Counted from the stretch's first letter, positions 1 through 15,100 are shown. The stretch: DNA of 64,000 nucleotides from Antedon mediterranea (GCF_964355755.1 NC_092672.1:22690501-22754500); one strand, 5' to 3'. The notes: a model not told the origin generated them from the letters alone. Made by a program: numbers and translations.

Positions 1-569
1 CAAATCAAATCAAATAAAAGAAATCATAATATAATAATTTTGTGTATGCTAAATGCCTTAGTAAACAACTCACATGTTGTACAGTATACGAATACCATTG
101 GGCTACTGGTTTAAATTTTTTTTTTTATATCTAGTAAGACTAATAATACAATTAATGTGCATTACTAGAGTAAGCTAAGCTAGTGGCATGTTTTGAAATT
201 AAAATGACCATTTTAATTAACTGACAAATATAAATGAAAGTGAAACTATTTTTTAATAGTGAGTATACGTGTATTCTTTAAATGTTATGATTTTCTAAAA
301 ACCAATAGAGTTAGCCGAGGCCTCTAGGCATATAATACATAGCAGACAATATTTTTGAATAGAATAAATAAATAAAATACTTTTTGTCTTTTTTTAATTG
401 GACAATTGGATTAATAATTTATAGTTGTGACTACATTCAGATGTCCTGTAAATAATTTCATTTTTTTTTCTGTTACTTATTCATTTTTTCATTTATACTT
501 CAAGTATGTCACTGTAGTAAAAGAATTGTCAGGAAATGATGTCATGCAACATGGAAATATTGCTGTTTC

Positions 570-640
570 AGGACATGACAATATCATAACTCAGGTTTCA
601 ATAGGCTATTGAAACCTGAGTTATGATATTGTCATGTCCT
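570..640. repeat. Perfect 35-bp inverted repeat (palindrome)
   Basis: The left arm (570-604) starts AGGACATGACAATATC. The right arm (606-640) is its exact reverse complement, with one base between them. It would form a perfect long hairpin if transcribed. No flanking duplication was recognised. Confidence 0.9.
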
Positions 641-1105
641 CTATTAGGCATACAGCAAAGACTCTCCTAATATTAACCATGATTTGTATGGTTTCCTAAT
701 ATCTGACAGTACTTATGTTGTTGCACCATCTGGTAAACAATCACAATCTCTATACTCAAATGTTTCTTTAATATTTTTGAGCTGGGTCTTTAGGCTTTTA
801 CAGTTTTTAATATTCTATTCATGTTTTTTATTTTAACCCTAAACTTGTAACTGTGATATTCTTAACAAACTCAGAAATCCATTCATACAACACTAGGGCC
901 TCACACGCCCTTCATCTTCCTTTAACTAAACTTTCTTTAATTCAACACAATGTCCGATCTAATGATTTTTGTCGACCGCTTTTCGTCTCCTCTGCCCCAT
1001 GGCTACTAAATTACAATAATTACCATTTATATCAATTATTGTCTTTATGCTTCCTGTTTGTTTTTTTTTGTGTGTGTTTTGTTCTGTCTTTTTGTTGTTC
1101 TTTTT

Positions 1106-1195
1106 AGTCGCGTGGACGCGACTCTATAGTTCACCATGTCGGTCTGTCGGTCTGTCTGTCGGTCCGGTATCACTATTTTAGAACGCGACTTATGG
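1106..1195. repeat. Dispersed GTCGCG / GTCGGTCTGTCGG repeat
   Basis: This short block has a GTCGCG...CGCGAC self-complementary start, then tandem GTCGGTCTGTCGGTCTGTC units and a GGTCCGGTATCACT segment. Such blocks recur in invertebrate genomes, but I cannot confirm a family from one copy. Confidence 0.4.
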
Positions 1196-4160
1196 CTGTT
1201 GGCCTTGTTTTTTTTCAGTACACACAATATGTTACATTTATTGTACCTGGCTTGCCTACCACAAGTGTCAATTAGAGTAATCCAATTGATGTATAACTTC
1301 TAGCTTCTTCTTTTTAGCATTTAAAAAAAATTTGTTTATTTTTTGAAGCAGGATTATATTTATTATCTATTTTAATTATTTATTTTTGTCAAATGTTAAC
1401 GTTTTATTTGAAAGAAGAAGTAATAAATGTTACTTGAAATGAAATGAATTTATAAATTACTATTAACTATTAAGAAAACAAATCAAATAGTTTATTCATA
1501 TCAACGATATTGCAAAATTATTCATGGAGTATGAACAAATTATCTATGTGTTAACTGTTTTTATTAACTTTTTTAAATTGTATTAATCTATTAATCAATT
1601 TTTCCTGTTATAATCTTTTGTGGTCATTTTTAGATTATATTTTGTATTGTTTTATGCACACATTATGTTTGTGAACAAGCTCCATTACAAAAATGATTTT
1701 ATTATTATTATTATATTATAACTTATATTATCAAGGTTCTATCTTTTATTTTTTAATGAATCCCAAAAGTTTGAGACGTGTCAGTCTGTAAAGCTGTGGA
1801 CAGAGATAAAATCCTTTTTTTTTGTAGTATAAATGAAGCATGGCCTCCTGAGCTCAATTTGATTCTTTCAAAGTTAAAATAATATATATACTAAAAGGAA
1901 AATAATATGTGTTACTAAGTCACGTATCCATGGTGATTGTGATGACAGGCCCAGACTCTATACTATACCTGATATTACGATACTATCTGAATTAATATTC
2001 AGCCAGTGTGCAAAAACTTCTGGATACTATTTAAGTTGATTATCAATGACTTAAACAATTTAGCTTTCCTATAATGCTAACACCTTTTTAATGTTTATAT
2101 AATGCTTTTTTTTTTATAATTATAACTCTTTTTAATGTTTTATATACACATTATTATACATGGATAAAAAGGTTAAATAATACACGAAAAAAGAAAGGAA
2201 AAGGGAGAATTACGTTGGATAATAACAATTTAAACAGATTATAAAGATGCAATATTTAGAACAACAACAAATATTGCGGATTGAATTGTGTCTTGTTGTG
2301 AATGAATGATTTTTGGTCTTTATTTTGAATATTATATTGATAAAGATATACAACAATTACGAAAAAGGGAAGATTATATTGGATAACAATGATCAAATAG
2401 ATTATGAAGATTGTAGATTTATGACAACTACTGTATTACATATTACTTATTAACTTGTATTAATCATGTCATTGAACGAATGAACAAAAGTGCTGGTTCA
2501 AGCCACAAAAGAGAGGAACAAAAGACAGTGCTAGAACCCTGGTGCATTTAACATCGTGTATAAGAGAATGACAAAGTGCATAAAGTATAAAACCATGAAA
2601 GAGTATAAGAGCATGATGTCAATACAGAGAAGAGATTAGTGGCTTTCTGTAGTTTGCAACGCCCTTTTCATTAATTGGGTACGTGTGATAATAGAGCATT
2701 GTCACACATTGCATACAAAAACAAGTCATGATATTATTTTATGCTCACTAAACTGAATTCAGAAGAACATCAAACATATATTTATGAATAAAGCTGAAAA
2801 AATGAATTAGTAGTTTCTATAATTATTAAATTGCTTTAAAAAAAATAATATGGGATTTACACTACCCATCTGAATATACATACACCTTAATCTGAATACC
2901 TTATCCAACATGAATACAGTGTTTAAACAGCGCATAATACTATGCCTTTGTAGATTCATTCCATAACATAGTTTCATTCCATTAAAACTACAATAGTAAC
3001 ATTATCGTATAACCTATATAACCTACCACTTTTTTTAATAGAATAAACCGAATGCTATCATCTCTTTAACTATTTAATACACAATAACATCTACCCGTCT
3101 ATGATAGTGCAGCGTGTCAATCACAGCTAAAGACACCAGTTGTACACCTTTGTGTCTTATTATCCAATGCATTCCAACACAATGCTGCTCAGACACCACC
3201 TATATTATTCGACTTGAGTTTGCTAGATCATCATATAAAAGTGCATTATGATGGGATCAGATCGTTTTTATATAATTGTCCTTTATTAATAATTATAATA
3301 TTGACAACCATTCTGATGTGTGTTAATGGTTGTGCAGAGCCATGATAAATACAATTGTCACAGCTTCAATAAGGTGACAGGGAGAAAATTAAATGAAAAC
3401 CTTCCTCCATAATATTTATCTGCTCAAATGCTGGATTATAATTAGTTTTTAATAGTAAATGTGTCCATATAATTTATTGTTTGTCAAGTAGGTCTTTTAC
3501 CACACTGATGTTTAATGTGAAATGCTTAAATGTATTCAGAGTGAGATCTGACAATGTAAATTATCTTAATTAAAATCATTTACATTAAAAACTTTCAATT
3601 GTATTTATATTTTTGTGCTGTTCTTAAAATACAATTGCAGTCTACCAAATCATGGAGCTATAAAGCTCAATGAGACTAAAAACTGTTAACATATGATGTA
3701 CACAGCCTATTTAATACTTAGTTAAAATGCCATTTTAGACATTTTTAACCATTGATTCATTTAGTGCAATTTATAAAACTTCATCAAAAGCTTTACAATG
3801 GTCATATGTGTTTTTATTATTTATATTACTTATAACATATTAATACCAAACTATATAGATAGTTACAATATAATAGCGATGAAAAACATCATGTTTGCAC
3901 AATAAACATTAAAATATGTTTATTTTTTAAAAAGTAATAAATATAGGCCTAAAGAACATTTAACATTCAAAATATTCAATAATGTATCTCTTCACTGAGT
4001 AAACTTTTTATTATGATCATGATTAAATTAAATAATCTAACAATATATATATTTAAAAATATTTTTAATTATACCACAATTATAAATGGTCAGGCTTCTA
4101 CTGTGCATTGCTAAAGAGGTTTGTTATAGTTGTATGACATATTATAATCTATTTTTTTAG

Positions 4161-6160
4161 TTTGGAAATTCACCACTCTTGGTAGCTGCATTAAATGGTC
4201 ACACTGCATGCTGTATGACATTAGTTGATGCTGGTTGTAATGTGAACCAACAAAACAATGTAAGTTGTATACACAGTATATCTAGTAATTTCATATAATT
4301 ATGCATGTATTATTGCATCGTATTGTAAATATCACAGTGTATGCAGGCATATTACACAATACTGTGAGGATTATACTATTTGCTGCACCTACCCCCTCAC
4401 CCTTTCGCTCCATCACTAGGACAGAATAATCTTGATTTTGTTTTACCATATTATAATCCAAGTTGATCAACTACCACCATTCAATCCTGAATGTTAAATG
4501 TTCTTTAGGCCTATATTTGTTATCCTCAAATTAGTGCATTCTATTTGTGTACCACACTCTATGCAAACTTCTTATATCTGTACCTGGCTGGTGCCATGAT
4601 ATTATTGTAGGTATTATTGATTCCACTGTACATTCACCAACCTATTTATAGAATCTTAAAGCAAAAAGTATATAAAACCATAGAGATATTGAGATAAAAC
4701 TAAATATTTTATCTTTTGATTCAAAAAGATTTGATGTAAAATAGTTTAAAAAGCTGACAAGAAGCTTTTATATTAGCATTATAATGAATAAAATTGTAAG
4801 GTGAATCAATCATAAAGTATTATAACTGATATCCAAGTATACCATTTTTATCGTCTGCAATTTGCAAAGTATATTGAAATTTCACTAAAGAACTTTGTCC
4901 TTTAAATTAAAAGGTTTTTTCTCTCCAGATATCTTGCTAAATAAATATGCTCTTTTTGTATTCAGTGAATATAATCAATCAATATAATCAATCAAATGAT
5001 AGATAAGTAATGGTAAACATTCAATAGGTTTTGATTATATCATTTATAAATCATTTATAAATCATCCATGTTTCGTAAATAAAATTGGAGAGTTACTAAA
5101 GGGTTGTATGTACAATCAAAATATAATATTCACAGTATTAGTACAGCTTGCGCACTTTTTTTTTTCCTCACTTTTTACAAGAATGGAGAGAACGCTCTGC
5201 ATATTACTGCTCGAGCAAATCTTATTTATGAAGAGCACAAAAATGCCTTTGTGTTCTTCATACAGGAAGGACGTATGGACATTAGCAAGAAAAATAAGGT
5301 TAGTTTGTTATTAAGTACTGTAATGCAATTATTTTAATAATAAAGTTTAGTTCTATTCTTTTTTTTTTAAAGTTATATAAAATATAACAAATAGAAACAA
5401 AAAGGTTTATTATTATCTGTTGATATCAAGTTTGCAGTACACCACGTTAATAAGTTCTGAAAAAAACTGTTTCTCGACGTTTCAATCAATATGCTTTGAT
5501 CTTCCTCAGAATTATCATTGAAAATATTACAGGCTATTTTTTTCTTGTCTGACCCTCGAGTAGTCTATTGCCCATGCACGTTCTCACATGTTCCTGTATA
5601 TTTGTTTGATGGAATGATTAATTACAGAAATATTAAAATGAATATAGTGTAATATTTATAGTTATTAACATTTCTTTTTTATTTTCCATTACAGTATTCA
5701 CATTGTAGGCCCCTACTGTTAAATTGTAAATCTAAATTGAATTAGTCCAGTGGCATATTTTTTTAAGATATGGACAAAAGTAAAATTATTGACCTTTAAA
5801 ATATCTAGAATTTGCATAACTATTATGAAATATATTTATTTAGTCTGTCATAATTTGATTTTTTTTAATGGCCAGGGTTATTTTACCTATTAGTATTATT
5901 TAGTTTGGCTTATCTTTTGGTTTAGTATGTTCTTGCAAATTATGAAATTAAGCTGAATTTTTAATTTTTTTTAAAAGAGTAGCTGAGGGATTTATCAGAA
6001 CTAATTATGCTTATAACTAGAATTGCTAATATTGTTATTTTAAATCACAAACACTTTGATTGTCAGAATGGAAAGTCTGCATTTGATATACATATTGAAA
6101 ATGTGTGCGATAAATACGATGGTGAACAGAAGAAAACAGAAATACTTGCAATTTTGAGTG
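4161..6160 (+). CDS. Ankyrin-repeat exons of copy A
   Basis: Three exons. 4161-4259 is exactly 99 bases, one 33-residue repeat of the form GNSPLLVAALNGHTACC...AGCNVNQQNN. 5182-5298 encodes NGENALHITARANL... (39 residues, a loose repeat). 6067-6160 encodes NGKSAFDIHIENVC..., a degenerate capping repeat. Ankyrin repeats are protein-binding solenoids. A repeat per exon starting in phase 0 implies more repeats upstream, outside the window. The introns (4260-5181 and 5299-6066) are A+T-rich. The second contains a GACGTTTCAATC...CTTCCTCAG block like that in other dispersed elements here. Confidence 0.8.
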
Positions 6161-9100
6161 GTAAGTTAAAAAAACACATTGTGCCTCAAATAAAAGCATG
6201 AACTTCTAAAAATAGAATTAATGATCACTTTTTATCCTGTAGTACATGTAGTCAGTCCTATAATCAAACAAATAAAAAAATATGATTTATAATTTAAAAA
6301 AAGTAGATTGATTCAAATAGCGGCTCATCTCAACTACTGTCATGTTGGTACAGGGTATGTTGAGACTCACAGCGTTAGGTTTGTTATCCAACACATGGTG
6401 TATGGTACTTCATTGCATGGAAATGTGTAATATGGTTTCAGTTGTGCATTTTATCCTGTCTGCCATTTTGTGTGTTACTAATTCTGTTATAAATATCTAT
6501 ATGTTGGTCCCAAATGTAATTTAAAAATATGTTTGTGTTTTATATCCTACATTATTTCCAATCTGTAATTCTGCACTGAAAAGCTTGATTACACATTCAT
6601 TTTACTTGTTTAGGTGGACCTTTACCTAACATCGAAATGACATCGTCAGGTATGAATATTCTTCAATTTCAATGCACCACAATAGGGCTATTGTTTCCAA
6701 ATCTATAAAAAAGGAATTAAAAAATTAATATTGGTCTATAGCATTAGGTATCTTTTATGTTCTATTTGTTATGGAGAAGTTTGGTATTCACAATATCTAT
6801 AAATAAACTGCTTGTAAAAGTTACTTAAATATTATTTTACATAAGAAATATAAAAAAATATATTTTTTTTTAGAAAATAAAGAGTTTATCATGATTGAAC
6901 TATAATTTTATTTACAAATTATAAAACAACTACACTATAGACAAAGTGAACATTTTACAAAATTACATTTGGGTAATTTAGATCTACAGTAGACATTGAG
7001 GAGGGTAGGTGGAATCAAACAAACAAATTACTAATATTTTAGGATTTATTAAAATATTTTATAAACAGTATAATATATATATCTTATTTTATTTAGATAT
7101 TACAATCAAAGAATTATTATACATTACCAATAACACCTACAATAAAAGGCTACTAATAGCAGCTAATCTTGGAATGACACAAGAAGATATAAATTCATTT
7201 GAACTACCAGATATAAGCACACTTCAAAGGACTTACAACATGTTGAACACATGGGCAGTTAAGGTTACTAAGAAGTCCATGCGTTCAGAACTTGTTGCAG
7301 CTCTCAGGAAAGCTGAGGAAAAAGATGTGGCTGATAAAATTGAAAGTAAGTAAATAAAACCATAAGATAGCCTTCAGAATGACTGAACTCTCTAATTTAT
7401 AAGGTTCTTAAAGGCTTTGTAACGATATTCTGTGTGTTTATAATAATAAATAAAAAAACTTTTGAAATATGCAGAAATGTCTAAGTCTAAATGTTGGTCG
7501 CATTTGTGAGAATCGGCTTTAATAAGCCTATGTGTTGGCATATACCTTATTAGTACCACATATTTATCAAACCAATTGTTATAAAATCTTTGCATTTGAT
7601 GGAAATCTATCATCTGTTTTTCGTGAGGGATTGCTGAAGTATTTTATTCTATATACAGTATACCTTCATCTTTGTACTCTGCTATTATCACCTTAATTTA
7701 TTTAAGTAATGATTGAGGTATTCATAAGACAGTCTTAGTGCATATTAAACTGTTCAATTTATAAAGAGTATAGTTGCTATCCTGTAGTATACAAAGAAAC
7801 AGGAAGTTATACAAATAGTTATTTTACCTTTTATTGTGTTTTTAAGATGTGCATGTTCCAGAGGAGATATTGGCACGAGGACCTGATGCGGTGAAAGCAT
7901 TTCAAAATGCACTTGAAGAAGGACAAACAGAGTTTAATCAAGGAAGAACTATTTTTGTAGGACTTGAGAATGTTGGAAAAACATCTACTATCAATTCTCT
8001 TTTAAGAAAAGAGTAAGCATACTTTATATCAATTATTACATTTAACCACTTAAACTGTTACATACAGTTTTTACTGGATCAATTACAACAATAACCCATA
8101 CATTTTTTCTGAATAGTTTCAATTTATTTCACCATAAAATAATATCAAAATACATAGCAAATATTGATGAGAGTGACCATCAAAGCAAAGCTCGTATTCC
8201 AGTCACCCATACACATAGCTAGCCAATAGCTTAAATATCTTATTTGATTGGGACCCTTATTTATAAGTAATCTAAACATAAATAATCTAAATATCACAAT
8301 GTAAAAGAGTAAGAAGATAGTTGATTAAAATTTACTATTATTAAAATTGTTGTTTGATTAAAGTATTTGGCCCTTTAGTGTTCTGGGTATGTTGAGGGTT
8401 TAAAACAAGATTTTAATGCAACGTAAAAACAATGTCATTGCAGTATACCATCAAATTATTTTCTGTTTTATTATTAATGCAAACATTCTTTTATAATTAT
8501 ATAATGTCATTTTGTCAGGTTTAATCCATTGCATATAATAACAGATGCAATGGTTAAAACAACGGTGTGTACACCAGATGCCAGTAACAAAGAAATGTTG
8601 AAAGAAACAACGCAGGATATTTGTAAGATTCACTTTATTCAGATACATACTGCAACCAGAATAGATGATTTATTTATATTTTTGTAATTTATTTTTTATT
8701 ATTATTTAGGCAAATTGCCAAGGATAACCATAAGCGAATTAATTCACTATCCTTCTTAAAGGTAGCAATCATGTTCAAAAGACAAACATACACAAGATGC
8801 TCTACATAAACAAAGTGTTATTACAAGTCTTTGGGAGTGGAGTTGTAATTTGTCATTAGACAAAATCCTGGCATATGACAGGACTTGAACCCAGGACCCT
8901 TCAATTGGTAGCCAAGCACCATAACTGCCAAGTCACAACTCCACTCCAAATTTAAAATTCACCCTGACTCATGCACTGTCATGTCACAACTTGTTTTTTA
9001 TTTTTTTTTTACCAAATAATTGTTGTTCTTATATCATGTCATTGTAAATCAATTTAATAGACACTCTAGGTTTAATATTTGGGTGACAATTTGCGACTAG

Positions 9101-12100
9101 TTCTTGCACACAAATGACTTTGATATTTCATAAATGCATGGAGAAAACTCCGACCATATAAACATACAAGTTATTTAAATTCAATTTGAGGATAAATTAG
9201 TTTTTAAATTGTTGCAACAACTTCATAAAAATGGTTTCAAAGTTTCTATGCTTTTAAAAACCAACGTAACAGTGTAAGAAATAAAATAATATATACATGA
9301 TTTTATTAACATTTTTTAATTTAAAAGCTTTAGACATGTATCAGGATGCTGTCACTGATGTCACAGTTAAACAAATGTTGAAAAGTCCACGCCATAGAAA
9401 AGGATACACACCAAGAGCAGGACCATCAAAGCAGGAAACAAAATCTGGTAAAAGATTTTAATTAAATTCAATTCAGTAATCTGCTGTAAAATAAATTTAA
9501 AAGTATAAATATAAAAGGCACAAAATACCAGTCAATATAAAATTGGTACAAAAGAATTAAATTTAATATAGAAGTGGATAAAAAAGAGGTTTATACAGCA
9601 TTTTGCAGTGATTACTGCTGTCACATTTGAATTCAAATAAAGAATACAAAAGATACACAAATGATGATGGCAAATTGGATCAAGTTGGAATCGGCAACAA
9701 ATGATTCATTACACTAAACTTTGTTCTTGCCTAGTTAATTTGATTATAAAGCATAATGATGAATGCTAATACATTATGCTATTTATAACAAGATAGCATC
9801 TTTAATTATATCATCACATTTTTCAGATAGTAGACCTGAGAAAGAGAAAAACCCCACAGGAGCATCAACATCAAAACAGGAAGCCAAATTTGCTGAAACA
9901 TCAACAAGTTCAAATCCAATGCCAAGTCCACAACAAGAGGGTAAATATTTATTTTGAAATATGTTTGATTGTGCTGTTCATACATTTTAATGATATCAGA
10001 AATAAAGACTAAAGTGCTAAATATTGAAATGATTAAAGGAGCGGAAATTTAATCATAATCATCAGTGTCTGCTAATGAACATATATTATCTTGCAAGTTA
10101 CTTTGACAGTTAATACTAATATTTGTATATTGTATGACACTGCTGTGTAATCTATTCAACTTGCAGTACAATGTGGTTAAATAAACTCATCACTAAACCA
10201 TTGATTGGAAAGGATAAGGTTTAGAATACTTAAATATTGCATTGGAAATACTTTTTCTTTAAATAAAAAAGTTATAGTTGGTAATCACAATTGAGGAGAC
10301 CTAATGCAAGTTGTTGTATGTGTTATATATTTTATCACAACAGAACCAGTGTATGAAGAAAAACCAGAAATTCCTAAAGGGTTCTTGAAGAAATTTGTAA
10401 GCAAACTTCGCTCTGCAAGAGAAGGTGGTGACTCTAAAGTGGATAGCAACAAGTTTGTTATGCATATCTGGGACTTTGGTGGTCAACCAATTTACCATGT
10501 GATACAACGGGTAAATTTTATTGGTGTATTTAATTTTTATTAATACAGATTAGACATGCCTTCTTCTGAGGTTGTGTTAGTTTCAGTGTATACTTTGTCT
10601 TTTGGCCTTGTTACAATATCAGCACTGAAATCAAAAAGCTTGCTCACTTGATTTGAAGTTAAGAACCTATAATCTTGCTCCAAGGTATTACAAAAATGTG
10701 GATCTAATAATAGTACAATATGTCAATATCAGATATAAAATACAATTATTATTATTATTACAATATTATAAATTATTTTATTCTTCATTTAATTGAATAC
10801 AGTCAACTCAGTCTCTAGTCTCTAATTACCAGAAACCAAAACCAGACTTGAGGTCAAAAAAGATAAAATACATTTGGAATATCAGAATTTCTGTCAATGC
10901 CAGCCAAAGGGTGTCCAGTTTTGAGAGACTTTAAGTATAATAGTATTCATTGATGTCTACCATAATGTAATTTTAGCCTAGATGGTCAACTAAAAAGGGA
11001 GAGAGAGAGAGAGAGGAAGAATGGATTAAAACATTCATTATTTTTTAAAGCAATGATTAAGATTATAAATGTTTCCAAGGTGAACATGCACTTTGTGAGG
11101 AAAACAAAAGTATCAAATAATCAGTTGTGCCAGTATCTGACACATGTGTATAAACAGTTTGTAATATTGACTATTATGATTATGTTTACTAGATATTCAT
11201 GGTATCTTATGCTGTTGTATGTGTGGTATTCAACCTGAATGAAGGTCTTAATGCCCCAGCTAAAGTTTGTGATCCAACAACTGTAAGTAAATTTTACAAA
11301 TTTCAAATGTTTATGTAATTGTACATAAATAAAATATTTCCTTCATGTTATCCTTTACCTTAAAACAAACTGTGCAAATAGCAGATGCCTGATATATGAT
11401 TGTTGTTATTTCCACTTCCATGATAGTGTTGTTTTTCTATATAAATTTGTGCTGTTAATAATAATAGACAATTTGCCACAATGTTTCAAACTAGAACTTC
11501 AAGAATTTAAAATGTAAATTTTGTAAATTTTTTTTTTTTAGGGAAAAGTGTATGAACATCGAATGACAAATCTTGACTTCATTCTGTTTTGGATTCGTTC
11601 TGTTTTTGTAAACGTAAGAAAAGGACAAAATAACAAGATAATGCTGATTGGTACACATTATGAGAGCCTTGGTGAAACTGAACAAGAAAGACAACAAAGG
11701 GTACATATGCCGTCGCATTTCCTTTTAAACAGTATAAAATTGTATATTGTCATAATTCATTGGAAACAATATGTAGTTTCATCACTAACATTGGCAATCA
11801 TGTATGATAACGTCATGTCATGAGCATACTACTGTACTGTGCTGGCTTATGATTAACTAATTAACTTAACTTAATTTTATCTTTTATTTGGATATAATAA
11901 AACAAATAAAAGGGTATACAAATATCTATGATTTAGCAGACATTTTGATTTTTGTTTTCATATATTGGTATAATTATACAATGTACACTGGGTACGTAAA
12001 TGTGTAACATAACTTAAATGAAACACTTTTTGCACTTTACAAAAGGGGTTTTGGTTGGCTAGGCACGCTCTAAATCTTCCCCTGGTATAATTCCAATTTG

Positions 12101-15100
12101 ATATTTTAGGTAAAGGAAATAGAGAATATACTTTGGAAAGCCCTGGAAGGAAAACCATTTGAGGACATGGTGTATCAAGGAGAGGTATTTACAATAGAAA
12201 ACAGTGTCTCATTTGAAAAGAGCGGTGCTTCTAAAATCATTCTCCAACTACAAGAATTAGTCCAGATGATGATTCTTACTTTTCCAATCAAATGGCTGCA
12301 AGTAATGCAAGAAATAAAACAGCTAAGAAAAGACAAACTGTATCTACCAACGTCTGAGGTTAGAAATATATTTTTCTTTCTTTCAGCTTGATCTCAATTA
12401 TATATCTTTACAGTTTAGTGTAGGTAAAAATTGTTTGAAAACAATAACCAGTTACATTCGTTTAGACTAAATACATTAAACTCTGTTTTTCTGTCAATTT
12501 TAGTTGAGGATAATACATAGTTGATTGTTTAAAACAACTATCATTGTAACCATCATGGTCACCTGCATTTAAAAGTGTATAGGAAACAAGTTGGTTTACT
12601 GTACAACTATCATTGTAACCAACATGGTCACCTGCATTTAAAAGTGTATAGGAAACAAGTTGGTTTACTGTACAACTATCATTATAACCAACATGGTCAC
12701 CTGCATTTAAAAGTGTATAGGATACAAGTTGGTTTACTGTACAACTATCATTGTAACCAACATGGTCACCTGCATTTAAAAGTGTATAGGATACAAGTTG
12801 GTTTACTGTACAACTATCATTGTAACCAACATGGTCACCTGCATTTAAAAGTGTATAGGATACAAGTTGGTTTACTGTACAACTATCATTGTAACCAACA
12901 TGGTCACCTGCATTTAAAAGTGTATAGGAAACAAGTTGGTTTACTGTACAACTATCATTATAACCAACATGGTCACCTGCATTTAAAAGTGTATAGGATA
13001 CAAGTTGGTTTACTGTACAACTATCATTGTAACCAACATGGTCACCTGCATTTAAAAGTGTATAGGAAACAAGTTGGTTTATTGTTTGTAAACATTTTCC
13101 CCATGAAGGTATAATGTTAAACTTGCCTTTTTTTGTCAGTGTTAATTGACTGTTTATGACGAATGTCATCGGTAAGAGAACGGTGTAATTTTCGGGTTTT
13201 TTTTATTTTTATTTTATTTTTTTAAACATTTTATTTATTGTACATCCAACAGTGTAAACACCAATTACAGGATGAAATATACATATATTATATATATATA
13301 TATATATATAAATCCAAAGGAAAATTACTGAAAAAAATGACAATGCTGTGGGTATCAGTGGCTGGATCTCAATGGAGATACGAAAAATAAAAGCGAAACG
13401 CTAAATCAAAACGATAAAGTAAAGAGCCAGAAAAATTAGCAGAGCTTTCGGGCAACACTAGCCCTTCATCAGTGCAAGTGAAGGAATTTGGATAACGTAA
13501 AGTTATCCAAATTACCCTCCATAATTATATATATATATATATAAGAACTATATAACAATTAGAATCATATTTAAACATTAATAAAATAATTTAAAATTTA
13601 AAATTATTTAAAATTATCTAACCAACTTATGGTAGACAACATACCAAAATGCCATTGTAACATTGTTCAGAAATACAAAATGATTTAATATGTTGCAAGT
13701 TTCATTTCTAACCCTTTCATGACTATGAAAAAAGATGTCCTTCTAGTAACTTTTAGTATTATTTCCAATATGCTGTTTAACAAACACAGTAGCACAAATT
13801 ACAATGTTGGTTAAACTCCCAACTTTTAGAATTTAATATTATTTAATTGTTATGTTTTTTTGCCTTCTAGATAAATGATTTACTTGTCCGTTGTAAGATC
13901 ACCAATAACAAAGTGCTTCTTGAGTACTTACATGACATCGGCGAGATTCTGTTCTACCCAGATGACAAGATCCTCAAAGAAAAAATTGTTATAGATTTGA
14001 AGGGAGTAGTTGACAAGTTTAAAACAATCATCACAGTTATTGATCCCAAGCTTCAGGTTAGTACTATTATGCACTATACTTTTGTGAATAATCTGACCTA
14101 AACATTGTGATAATGTTTTTATGCGATGAATTTAGCTTCAAAATGTAATGTCTACCACAAAGAGAACTTTTTGTCCTGGAGCCTAATATATATACTGTCA
14201 CCATAATGAAAGTTAATGAATTTTAAAATAGAATCAAATTTATTCAAATTTACACCTTGTTTAATTTTACTACTGTATATTCTAATACATAAAAGCAAAT
14301 ATGCTTGTGCATTACAGTAGAACTCCTATTAAAGAGGACACCATATATGTGGACCCAACAAAGTGTGATCCCTTTAATAGAGCTTAGTCGTAGAACCCCT
14401 ATTAAAGAGGACATCACATAATGTGGACCCAACAAAGTGTGATCCCTTTAATAGAGGTTAGTTGTAGAACCCCTATTAAAGAGGACATCACATAATGTGG
14501 ACCGAACAAAGTGGGATCCCTTTAATAGAGGTTAGTTGTAGAACCCCTATTAAAGAGGACATCACATAATGTGGACCCAACAAAGTGTGATCCCTTTAAT
14601 AGAGGTTAGTTGTAGAACCCCTATTAAAGAGGACATCACATAATGTGGACCCAACAAAGTGTGATCCCTTTAATAGAGGTTAGTTGTAGAACCCCTATTA
14701 AAGAGGACATCACATAATGTGGACCCAACAAAGTGTGATCCCTTTAATAGAGCTTAGTTGTAGAACCCCTATTAAAGAGGACACCACATAATGTGGACCG
14801 AACAAAGTGTGATCCCTTTAATAGAGGTTAGTTGTAGAACCCCTGTTAAAGAGGACACCACATAATGTGGACCCAACAAAGTGTGATCCCTTTAATAGAG
14901 GTTAGTTGTAGAACCCCTATTAAAGAGGACACCACATAATGTGGACCCAACAAAGTGTGATCCCTTTAATAGAGGTTAGTTGTAGAACCCCTGTTAAAGA
15001 GGACACCACATAATGTGGACCCAACAAAGTGTGATCCCTTTAATAGAGGTCAGTTGTAGAACCCCTATTAAAGAAAACACCACATAATGTGGACCCAACA

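Larger units (their letters stand above)
1..4160. other. Non-coding flank or 5' intron of the ROCO gene
   Basis: I see no convincing exon here. The sequence is A+T-rich with poly-T tracts. It holds a perfect palindrome at 570-640, a short repeat with GTCGCG and tandem GTCGGTCT motifs at 1106-1195, and a diverged direct duplication (about 2196-2260 and 2362-2425, both around GGATAA...AGATTATAAAGAT-like sequence). Because the first recognisable exon (4161) starts inside an ankyrin repeat in phase 0, this stretch is probably intron, with earlier exons outside the window. That last point is inference. Confidence 0.5.

Noticed and set aside
853-1107. 84-codon ORF on the plus strand
   Set aside because: Poly-T derived Phe/Leu/Cys-rich frame with no splice sites or family pattern.
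12462-13169. Long ORFs on both strands (179 and 235 codons)
   Set aside because: The 69-bp period is a multiple of three, so both strands stay open. The region is intronic in copy A and lacks homologues in B.
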